Below the pieces are notes generated by a model. The model made no database searches, had not been told where the DNA came from, and saw only the letters and a list, made by a program, of their open reading frames with translations. Shown here one piece after another: positions 23,162 through 32,476 of a stretch of 64,000 nucleotides of DNA. The position numbers and the translations under genes are program-made. The stretch is from Aegilops tauschii subsp. strangulata (lineage: Eukaryota > Streptophyta > Magnoliopsida > Poales > Poaceae): assembly GCF_002575655.3 (NCBI RefSeq), contig NC_053039.3:378797633-378861632 (forward strand), written 5' to 3'. Within the stretch, counting starts at the first letter, position 1, and each line of letters starts with the position of its first letter.

Positions 23162-24360
23162 TATCGGAGTAAATGGCCACAGGTAGCCTAACCGACTCCC
23201 CCTGGCTCTTCAAAAATTATCAGGCCAATCGAGCCTTCAAGCATCCAAAGCACAAGGCCACCTTCCCCTGGCCGGCTATCTCCTGAGCCGACTCCTGGAA
23301 GGCGACCCGGCCTAAAAAACCTTCCCAAAGAGAACCACGAGATGGCCGACTCCAGGAAGCCGGCCCCAAGAGGACCGACTCCCAGAAGCCGGCCACGAAG
23401 AAGACCGACTCCCAGAAGCCGGTCGGGACTGCACCCTCAAGGGCTGCACCCACATAACGGTGATGAGACGGGACGTGGCTACAGTAGAACCTGCCACCAC
23501 CAAATCCCAGAGCACGCGTGGCCACAGCGCGCCGTATGGGTTGGCCATCCCCCGTCCGGCGTGGCACTGTTGCCATGTTGACCATGACACCACCCACGAC
23601 AGGCGCCAGTATGGCCCGCGGGCGGTGGGCCCCTTCAGCCAGAGAGACGCTCGAAGGCGGCCATGCCTCCCCCAGTCGGCCTGGGGCGTAGCCGGCTCCT
23701 AATATCCGGCTAGCTCCCTGCCTCAAAGTATGTGCATCATTAAGGAGACAAGACGAGGTAAGGCTACAGTGATAGCCCGCAAGGCGGCGGCACTGTGGCC
23801 ATGCTTACCTCGACAAAGCCCTCGTCATCAGAGGTGAGGCTACAGTAACCAGCCACCGACAAGAGCCCCAAGCGGTGGGGCCGGTTTGTTGGCCAAGAGG
23901 CCAGCAGCCGGCGGGACCCACCAGTCGGCGGGCCCCAGCGGTCGGCAAAGAAGCCGGCGAACACAGACACTGACAGCTGGGACCCGCGCCCAGCCGGATT
24001 ACTATTGTATCCCTGGGGGGTAGGCCTATATAAACCCCCTAGGGCACCCATGCAAAGGGTTGATCTCATAGAGTTTTAGACACCACGTAGAGAGAAAAGG
24101 AGAGCTAGCCTTGCCCTTCTTCTTCCTCTAGCCAAACAGCTCAAGGAGCCTCTTGTAGCTACTTGTATTGATCTAGTGATCATGCGGAGACCCCGCAGAG
24201 CAGGATTAGGGGTGTTATTTCCACGGAGAGCCCCGAACCTGGGTAAGATTCGCCGGCGTGCATGTCTTCGCCTAATCCCGTTTCCAGGCACCGGCGATGT
24301 CTTACTGGCTCCCGCAATGATAAGCCACCCGTTAGCATATGTCGCACCTACCACCCGACA
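23162..24360 (+). repeat. Gypsy (Tat-like) 3' LTR
   Basis: 1,199 bp, starting TATCGGAG (a G-to-A change in the terminal TG) and ending CCCGACA. It aligns with the 5' LTR over its full length with scattered substitutions and a few small indels, for example extra bases near 23700 (CTCCTAATATCCGG). Confidence 0.93.
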
Positions 24361-25917
24361 TTCATTTCATTGCTTGTTATTTGTTGTGTGATGAAAACTT
24401 CAGTATTTTCTAGAATGTTTTGTTGGAAATAATCTATAATCCAACATGTATCCTCATTGTCGTTGTGTGTTGATGACTTGTTGTATTTAATGAATGGTAC
24501 ATTTCAGTTGCAAATGCATGTCATAGACTCAATTTATGAATGGTTTTCGAGTCACTTCTTGGAGTGTGAGTACCGTAGTAGTATAGCCAGCATCCGGTTA
24601 GTATACGAAGTTGCCACATCACATAGAGGCAACCTAATATTGGAGTATGCTAGCCCTCCACCGACGCGCCGCTTCAAATGGCAGAGGAAGTGAGAGGTCG
24701 CGTCACCTTGTGTCCAGATCTGAGATGCCACGTGTACCAGATGAATTACTCCAAGTTCGACCACCATGATGCTAGGTGCAAGCCAAGGAACTCTGTTGGA
24801 GAGACCCCCCTCATAATTTTCCTACATTGGTCGTTTGATTCATAGGATAGAATGCTATAGGATTTTTTTCCTATGTAATCATGTTTTAATTGGCAATCTA
24901 GCATCCACTCCAACTTTTGTTTCACTTCCTTTGTTCCTACGAAGAGAGTACTTGCTCTAAATGATGTGCCGCTGCAAGAGCCGTCTATATTAATTAACCA
25001 TGCTCTAAAAAGGTGGACCAGGTTTGGCTATAGTAGTACTGTACTAGGTTAGTAGGTGACCATGCGCTTGGCTCTTCTCCTCTTCCGGAAGTTGAACAAT
25101 AATGATGGTACTACAGTAGTACTTCTGGCAATCTGACACCAAATGAACTGCTGCATGTCCACGGCTTGTAAGCAAAAGTTTCTCCTCATCTGCGAGCCAC
25201 CGCGCACGCGTTGGCGAGGGAGAAGGCGTAGTAAGCAAGCTTCTCATCGTTCTGCGAGTTGACAGGACACATCAAAGTTATTTATTAGTACTCTCTTCAA
25301 AAAGGGCCGACCATGTCCATGGCTACCATCCCGTGCTCTGTCATTGAGTACGTGCACTATTCACATGCCATCGAGGAGAAAAAAATATTGCGTAGTACTA
25401 GGTGCCATCGAAGTGCACGACTCACTTACGCACTGCATATCTCCATTTTCTTGCATGACACGCCACCTTGATGCTAGATGTCCCGCGTATCATGGTGGCA
25501 TATAGTATGATTTTGTAAAATGGAGGCATATAGATGTCCCGCGTGTCGGCAACAGGATGAACAAAGCTCATGTCTTAAACGAAAGAGTGGAAGAACATAG
25601 ATCCCCGAAGACTGAGAAGGAGCTACAAACCTCGGGTTGGAGCGTCTGCACTCATAATATTTTATATTATTCAGCGCAACCAAATCTCTCCACATTCCTA
25701 TACCATTCTATTGTATGAGAATAACTTTGAACGTAAGCCATTGATTCACTCTATCCAATGGTCATAGTTGGAAAATCCAAACAAAACCAAGCATTGGATC
25801 AACTCTTTTTTCGAGATCAACTCTTTTAGCACTTAGATTGTTGCCGCCTGCCCACCTAGACAACCTATATATCCACTCACGTGTGATGACCATAGGAGCT
25901 ATCCACTCAGATTGTAT
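24361..25917. other. Displaced 3' flank of DUF295 copy 1 and intergenic DNA
   Basis: 24361 to about 24575 aligns with the 3' flank of copy 2 (27646-27800). It contains about 34 extra bases with a small inverted repeat (GTTGGA..TCCAAC near 24424-24452). Around 24830-24890 a foldback-like TTGATTCATAGGATAG / CTATAGGATTTTTTTCCTATG stretch looks like a MITE remnant. I see no gene in the rest. Confidence 0.5.
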
Positions 25918-26236
25918 GTTAAAAAATAAAGGTCGATAACTAATGCGGCACCTCGGGCCAACGCGGCCAGATCGCATTTTGCACGAGAAATTACACACCA
26001 TGTTTCGTTGACATGTGGTCCCGTTCCAACATGTCAGTGAGAAGACGGCGATTCCTTTTGTACAATTTCCGAAAGGACGTGTAGGCCGGGGCGCCTCTTC
26101 GTGTACCGTGGCAAACTGGCAACCGTCCACCGACTCTTCGCCTTTCCCTCTCGATTTGGAACTGCTGTCGCACGCTCTTCCTCCCTCCTCCATTTGCCTT
26201 CACCCTTCCTTCTGCCATTGTTCGATCGTTTTCTCC

Positions 26237-27640
26237 ATGGAGGGAACAAGCCAGAAACGACCCCGTTATTCTTGCCCCGATCTGAAAGATGACGTGGTGG
26301 GGGAACTCATTGATCGGTGCGACGTCATCACCTCAGCTAGCATGGCAGGTTCGTTCAAGAACATTCTTGACTCAACTAATAACATCATTACAAGGAACCC
26401 AAGGGTCCAGGAGCGGTTTGATCTCCCCTATCTTCTACGCCGTGATCCTGCTGACTGGCGCGAGGACAAGGGAAACCTCACCTTGTGCAAGTTGATGCCG
26501 CTTGATAATGATACGTATGATGTTAAGAAGCCATCGCTTGAGGGCAAGGCTTGGGCAGGCGCAAATGGGGATTAAGTTGTTTATATTGGGTACAATTGCG
26601 AGTGGGAACTTGTGAATGTGTACACTCGTCAGCAGATTCCACTTCCAAAAATCTCTGAGTGCCCTCAGGTTGAGCACACAGATGATCTACGTACGTTCAA
26701 ATATGATCATGGTGACTATCGTCTACGGAAGATAGCAATTTCTCGAGTTCCCAACCGCTCTTGGAATTACAAGAACTATCAAGTTGTTGCTATCTTCGAC
26801 AAGCTTGTTGCCATCCTTCGTGGTTCGACTGGATGGATATTGCTCAAAAATCAGTTTCTATATACGGATGTGTACTGTGATGCAATTGAATACGAGGGTC
26901 TTGTGTTTGCTGCCACCACTCGTGGCACTGTTTTTGCATGAGATCCTCGTAGTTTCGGTACGTTTGTCTTCCACCGTAATTATAATTGTTTCATCCACAT
27001 GCAAGCGAGTTAGCAAGTTTCCCTTCTCTACTAATTAACCTTCTTCTTGTGTTTCCAAGGTCCTGTGAACATTCCACCACCTATACTTGAAATTTTTTGT
27101 AACCAAGGGGGAGATGAAGATGGTGGTGATCACGAGCATGAGGACGAGGAGGGCCCATATACTCAGTGGCACCTGGCAACTTCCGATGGATCACCCCTTC
27201 TTGTCTGTATACAGCCCACTGCTGATGTTACTACTGAGGGAGCAGGTGTTGTCTCCCATGGTCGCACTCTCCGGACCTATTCCAACACCCGTTGCATGGT
27301 ATTCGGGATGGATACTGGTGTGCTAGTGCCAACACCTTCTCCCCGGTACAATATTGATAGTCTTGGAGCAAACTCGCTCTTCCTTGGACAAAACTATCCA
27401 ATGATGGTGAAAGGCGATCCAACTGCTGTTGACACAACGTTACTACCATTTATGAGAAGCAACTGTATCTATACGTCAGACATTGTGGTGGTTCCCTACC
27501 CTGGTCGTGATATAATAGGCTGCTTCAGCCTGGATGATCGGTCCTGCGTTGGTCTCGAGATTGACAGTAGCTGGCTCTTCCGAGAGAATCGCTTCTGGTT
27601 CAAAGCAAGCGTTTCCAACACCGAGGATTGGTTGAGTTGA
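26237..27640 (+). pseudogene. F-box/DUF295 (KIB1-type beta-propeller) gene, copy 2, two premature stops
   Basis: Two exons, 26237-26957 and 27060-27640, with a 102-bp GT..AG intron; the full frame would give about 433 residues. The N-terminus (MEGTSQKRPRYSCPDLKDD) leads into a weak F-box, followed by DUF295-type motifs and an acidic run (DEDGGDHEHEDEEG) at the start of exon 2. Exon 1 has TAA at 26573-26575 and TGA at 26939-26941. Copy 1 has TGG (Trp) at both places, so these fit G-to-A changes on the coding strand. Exon 2 is fully open. The damage differs from that in copy 1, so the two copies were inactivated independently after a tandem duplication of about 1.9 kb (homology from about 9876/25918). 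Confidence 0.8.
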
Positions 27641-28013
27641 AGTTCATTTCATTGCTTGTTATTTGTTGTGTGATGAAAACTTTAGTATTTATAATGTATC
27701 CTCGTTGTCATTGTAGGTTGATGACTTGTTGTATGTAATAAATTGATATGCCTGTGATAAACTTACTAAATTTATGAATGGCTATCGAGTCGCTTCTCTG
27801 AGTGGGTGCTGCGACGAGGCAAAAAAATATTTTCCGAATACATAATTGTACGTGCATTGCAACAGGTTAACGGATGAGGCAAATCAACAATAGTACACTA
27901 TTTGTACTAGCTTCACATACTGCACTATCTCTACGTCTACGTACGTAATACAACAAGTTTTAAACATGAGACCAGCCACCCATCCTCACAAAGAACACTT
28001 TTTAACCTAGCAC
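27641..28013. other. 3' flank of DUF295 copy 2 and intergenic DNA
   Basis: Homology to the copy 1 flank ends near 27810 (TCGAGTCGCTTCT). I see nothing else recognisable after it. Confidence 0.45.
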
Positions 28014-28322
28014 AAACTCCAGGAAATTTGGCCACAGTGTGAGGTGGGCCATATGTTAATGTGTTCGCTGTACGTAACTAGCACCTCGAATCCTCGATAG
28101 GAGTAGTAGGAGTAGTAGGGTGGCATGGGCCAGAACAAGCATTCACGTCCAGGAGTACGGCACACGCCACCAGCACGACTTCCATCTGACAGCATATTTC
28201 TTGGAGTCCGTGCTACACCAATCTCTTCAACCTCATCGTTTCTCTAACTCAGCCATTGCACGGCGGGCGAGGTGGGGGTTTGCCGATAGTCGGTTTCCTC
28301 AACTGCGGTCCCACTTGTAAGG
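28014..28322 (+). repeat. Direct repeat, left copy (pair with 29246-29518)
   Basis: This copy shares long blocks with 29246-29518 in the same order: CTCCAGGAAATTTG, GGTGGCATGGGCCA, TACGGCACACGCCACC, TTCTTGGAGTCC and GGGGTTTGCCGATAGTCGG. The shared block ends in CCCACTTGTAA on both sides. Immediately after it, this copy continues GGCCAACTCCAACGC, which could be the end of a DNA transposon with TAA duplication. Confidence 0.75.
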
Positions 28323-28870
28323 CCAACTCCAACGCATGACCCCAAATGGACCTCCGTTTTGCTCGGATTCTGTCCGTTTGGGTAGGGCAATGGGGTCGTG
28401 TCCGGGCCATTTCTCGGATGCGGTGGTCGTGCGCCAAACGTGCGACTGCATCCCGGCCGCGTACACATTTCTTTGCAAACACATATCTTTTTTTCATCAT
28501 TGATTTTTTGGTACATGGAAATACATCACCAAAATTTTGACTAGAAAAGCAAGACCAAAGAAAACAAGAACCACAAGAATACATTTTAGAAGATATCCAA
28601 CTTCCATAATTGCTCCTGTAAGTTGGATTAGTGCCTTCTCGATGCATTCATTGTTGATCTGCGGAGGCTCGATCTTGCGCACTTCTTTCTTCTTCGAGTG
28701 TAAAGAAGTAGACGTGTCTAGCCTCTATTCTATCAACAAGTGCACTAGTCTCATCTCTAGCCTCTATGCTAGCTAAAAGTGCTAGAACATCTACTAAATT
28801 GCACTCTATCAATATATCGTTGTACTCTTCTTCCCAATACCAAAACTTGTATCCATTCTAGACAATAAAA
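28249..28870 (-). pseudogene. Unidentified minus-strand reading frame, one internal stop
   Basis: From about 28870 down, one frame reads WYWEEEYNDILIECN, then an acidic helical stretch (LLASIEARDETSALVDRIEA, FFTLEEERSAQDRAS). It meets a TGA near 28650 and reopens for 132 codons rich in Cys and basic residues. The first part looks like a charged coiled coil. I do not recognise the family. It may belong to a DNA transposon whose edge is at 28323, since it overlaps that block, or may be a host gene remnant. The direct-repeat portion (28249-28322) is probably not part of it. Confidence 0.3.
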
Positions 28871-29245
28871 TTTTAAGTTAGCACAACTAGTCTAATCCGA
28901 GAGCACAACCGAGGATTTGGTCAAGTTCTTCCTCCTTTTGCCGACACGTGGGACATCCAGCATCCAGGTCATGTCATGCAAGAAAATAGAGTGGTAGGTG
29001 AAACCACGTGATGTGCATCTTGGGTTAAACTGTAAATAGAATCTTACTACTCTTGAGTAACTCCAAAAGGGACCACCGAAGATCTTTATTGGATTTGTTT
29101 TTCATCACCAGCACGTCGAGGTGAAAGATGTGCTGGCTCAATGGGTCCTCTTGCGTTTTCACTGACATGTGGGACCGCATATGAGCAAACAGACGATGGG
29201 CTCCGCGCGTCTGCTGGCTGGCTGAGAAGAGAGATAGACGAGGGC

Positions 29246-29518
29246 TGAGCACGGACTCCAGGAAATTTGTTCTACGTACTCGATATAGTGGAGTAACCAG
29301 CACCTCGATATAGTGGGGTGGCATGGGCCATAACTATAATTCATGTCTAGCACTACGGCACACGCCACCCACACGAGTCCCATCTGACACCAATTTTCTT
29401 GGAGTCCATGCTAGCTACAGCCATCTCTTCTCCATCCTATTTTCTCAGCCATCGCACGGTGGGCGGGGTGGGGGTTTGCCGATAGTCGGTTTGCTCAACT
29501 GCGGTCCCACTTGTAAGT
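29246..29518 (+). repeat. Direct repeat, right copy (pair with 28014-28322)
   Basis: Same block order as the left copy, about 1.2 kb downstream. After CCCACTTGTAA it continues GTGAAAATGC instead of GGCCAACTCC. This suggests the left copy was interrupted there, or that the duplication ended there. Confidence 0.75.
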
Positions 29519-29846
29519 GAAAATGCAACACAACACGCATTCCCCCTTGAGCGGCATGCCGGACAAACCGTGTGGGGGTGCGACCCGAACACGATAGGCT
29601 TTTCCTTTTGAACTTGTAACTTGTAAAATTTGGTTCTGCTCCATGGGGCGACCGATAGATAGAAATAACGATTTTCCCTAGAGTAATGAGAAGTTTGGTT
29701 CTGGCGTGGTTCATGCATGGAGTACGTAGGAAAATTATGAAGTTGATGTGAAAGGTAAGATAATTACTAGTAGTACCATATAGTACTACATGGATTTGAC
29801 GGAAAGATAAAGATACATACGGATCCATCAACGACATCCTCACGCC

Positions 29847-30416
29847 CTAGTGCACCGGGTCACCAACCGACGTGTGAGGAGTAGCGGTGTTGGCGGCAAG
29901 CTCAACGTGCTTCTGAACAATGCCGTCCAAGGTTGCCCTGCGGTCCAATAAGGCCAGCGTCCTATCGTCCTCCTCTTGCATGTAGTAGTCCTTGTGGACG
30001 ATTTGCGCGTAGACGTGGGTGATTATGTCGATGGTGTCTTGCTACGCCAAGCGCTGCACGGCGACCGCGACCTCGAGGTGGACATTCTCCGGCACGACGG
30101 CGGGCAGTCACAGGGCCACCAGTGCGTCGAAGAGGTTGTCACCATAGAGGCCGTTGAGGGTGGCAGGCATCGCAGAGCCTGGGCGCGTGGGCTGGAGGCG
30201 TACGTCAAGGTCGTCCGCGAGCTTCTTGACGACGGTGAACTTTTCGAGGAAGCCGACGAGGACCTCGTCGAACAAGGAGACGAAGCTGTCGTCCAAGCGG
30301 CCCCTCGCCCTGGCGGCCTCAAGCACTACCTGGAGACGTCCCTTGGTGTCGGGCCGCAGGCCGGCGTCGTGGACCATCTGGCACGGCCGGCTGATGCTCG
30401 CGCTCATCGCCTCCAT
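29847..30416 (-). pseudogene. Single-exon gene of unknown family, two premature stops
   Basis: The ATG at 30416-30414 opens a frame of 189 codons ending in TAG at 29849-29847. It is cut by two internal stops, TGA near 30110 and TAG near 30045. Both could be C-to-T changes (CGA and CAG). The predicted protein is mostly helical, with stretches such as SFVSLFDEVLVGFLEKF, VHLEVAVAVQRLA and DTIDIITHVYAQIVHKDYY. I see no signal peptide or membrane segment. I do not recognise the family. High GC3 and a TATA box about 100 bp upstream support a former real gene rather than chance. Confidence 0.6.
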
Positions 30417-30516
30417 GGATCTAGCTTCTAGTCAACTGATCTTGCGATTGGAGTGATCACTCTTGCCCTTGGGTGCGTAGGTGCGTAGGATTTCGCAGAT
30501 TGGACTGGCGGGAGCC

Positions 30517-30522
30517 TTTATA
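30517..30522 (-). promoter_or_regulatory. TATA box of the minus-strand gene at 29847-30416
   Basis: TATAAA in the context TCTCCTATAAAGGCTCC on the minus strand, 101 bp upstream of the ATG. This distance suits a plant core promoter plus a short 5' UTR. Confidence 0.6.
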
Positions 30523-31645
30523 GGAGAAGTGCAAACTGCGTTGAATTCACGTGCGTGTTGGCCATCTACTCCTCGCCCCTCTATTGCACCCGCCTTTGAC
30601 TGTATGACAGGTTGGCCAGCCACCCATTGGACCCACGTGTCATACACCCAAAGGCAGGTGCAGTAAGTCCATGAAGCTGCATCCCCCTCCGTGCCCATGC
30701 ATGCTTTCAATGACTTGAGATACCAAACATCACATGAAGTGGTTAGTTCATTGCATGTAATATATCCTATTAAGTAGCAAAAAGACATTAAGTTACCTCG
30801 CTGATAGGAATAAAACAATACACCATGTATTTATTTACAGAGGGAGTAGTACAATTTTTGTGACATGCATTACTAGATATTGCTAGTCAAATACTAAATC
30901 CAGATGGATGTGGTAGTACTACTAAATCCAGACGGTGGTGCTAGTACTACTAGTAGTAGTACTACCAATGTACTCCTAGTAGCACTGTACTACCCGTTGG
31001 TCAAATTATTACGTGTTGCTCCTAACAGTGAAGTGACAAGACCCTACGCCGGAGATGACACCTGAGTATAGGCGCCGTGTTCGGTATACCATAGTCAGCC
31101 TCACCGTCTGCAGTCACTATCATCATGGCTGTAGACCTAGCCTGCTTACAACTAGCCGTGTTCGACATAATTTCCCATGCGTAGATGCCCATGCATTGCA
31201 CGGAACACCAAGATTGGGGGGTGGACGGCGCCGGCAGCGGCCATCGCGCCAGATTTTTCCATGGCCTTCTAGATGTGGTGGGGAGGAGATAAGGCTAATT
31301 GTGAGAGACAAGGAGTTGTTTGTAAATTGGGAACAAGTGCGGGCATCTTTTTGCAAAACTGGAGAAGTTTGGTTTGTATGCGTCAAATCTAGATCTGACG
31401 GCTATTGGTGAAAGATGGTAGGCACAACATCATCACCAACTCAGGACCTGTTTGATTTGCAGGATTTTGAAAATGCAGGAATAGGACACGACAATATTAC
31501 AAGTTTCAAACTGATACTACAAATGTTAGGAGTAATGCTGCACCTACGAAGAGGGAGTTACTAGGAAGTTTACGTAAGAACTTTCGTTACTTTAGGTGGA
31601 TGCAGCATTATCGTACAAACTAAAATCCACCGCCCTGACAAGTCA
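30523..31645. other. Intergenic DNA with a short trinucleotide-like repeat
   Basis: Around 30905-31000 the motif TAGTACTAC/TAGTAGTAG recurs as an imperfect simple repeat. Near 31440-31620 the phrases GGACCTGTTTGATTTGCAGG and TTTTGAAAATGCAGGAATAG resemble fragments of a Harbinger-type MITE, without two clear ends. No gene was recognised; the open frame at 31055-31411 shows no domain. Confidence 0.4.
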
Positions 31646-31954
31646 CTAATGGGAAAATAATTTTTTGAGTCTCTGGCCACTTGATGTTTCAAAAACAAAT
31701 TCAGCTTCTATGGAGACTTTGTCATTTAGGCTTAGACGCTTGCCGTGATCAGCACACCATTCATTGTTGCGCCAGAGAACGCCAAACCTCATTACCTTGA
31801 GCACACTTGCCTCCAGAACAAAGAACCTGGCCAATTTAATCTCAGATGTGCTGCCTCGGTAGTCGATCAAATCAATTTCTGTAAGATGGAGATCAAGGCA
31901 TTTGATGAGATTGTTATAGTGCAGCACATTTTTCAATTTCGGGTGTTTTTTTAT
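31646..31954 (-). pseudogene. F-box/FBD gene, last exon (FBD domain), separated from its 5' part by 13 kb
   Basis: The minus-strand exon starts after a TTTTGCAG acceptor (31956-31955) and ends at TAG 31648-31646. It encodes an FBD-type C-terminus: CLDLHLTEIDLIDYRG, LARFFVLEASVLKVMRFGV and DKVSIEAEFVFETSSG. FBD domains close plant F-box/LRR proteins, and the matching F-box and middle exons lie on the same strand at 46007-46852. This exon is open throughout. Confidence 0.75.
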
Positions 31955-31957
31955 CTG

Positions 31958-32476
31958 CAAAAGAAGAGAACATATTAGAGCAGCTGGCTGTATAAGATTG
32001 TCGTGTCATCAAGAGGTACCAATATCATTTGCTCATACGATAGGGTTGGCTGGCTAGTGATATTTTTTCACTCACTCTCTCTCTTTCTCTTTCCTCTCAT
32101 TTACCTAGGAGTACGTGAAGAGCTTGGGAATTTGTTGCCTTCCACTATGTGGCCGATGCCATAATACGCATCGATGTCAAATCAAAAGATTTTGGCACCG
32201 CTCTCGTGATGTGAGAGAGTTGGCACCGCTGTGCACACAGACCCACATGTATAAACAAATCAATCAAACCAACTACACTAGCCTCTCACTCTCCCAAACA
32301 AGTGTTTTTTTATTGCCTCAATCCTCTCTCTCCCACGCAAGTGTTTTTTCATTGCGTGAGTTAATTTGGCACCGGAGCAAAGTAGGTGATCCAGATTGGG
32401 GCACCAGGTGAGCAATGGAGGGGCATCGATGCCAAATGCATCACAAGTGAATTTGGCACGTGGTTTGGCCTACATA
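31958..32476 (-). other. Left remainder of the F-box/FBD gene's second intron
   Basis: This intron sequence includes a near-duplicate pair, CAAGTGTTTTTTTATTGC and CAAGTGTTTTTTCATTGC, about 45 bp apart near 32300-32355. The motif TTTGGCAC(C) recurs several times and could mark a degraded MITE. It ends with the target duplicate ACATA (32472-32476). Confidence 0.5.

Larger units (their letters stand above)
11599..24360 (+). mobile_element. Full-length Ty3/Gypsy retrotransposon (Tat-like lineage) with TSD TTCAT
   Basis: The element is bounded by LTRs 11599-12792 and 23162-24360 and flanked by the 5-bp duplication TTCAT (11594-11598 and 24361-24365). Contents in order: primer-binding site, gag, protease, RT, remnant RNase H, integrase, a ~5-kb 3' region with a gene on the opposite strand, polypurine tract. 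The large 3' region with an extra ORF points to the Tat/Retand lineage rather than chromoviruses. The LTRs differ at scattered sites, largely transitions, and by small indels. Removing the element restores the 3' flank of DUF295 copy 1, which then aligns with copy 2. Confidence 0.95.
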
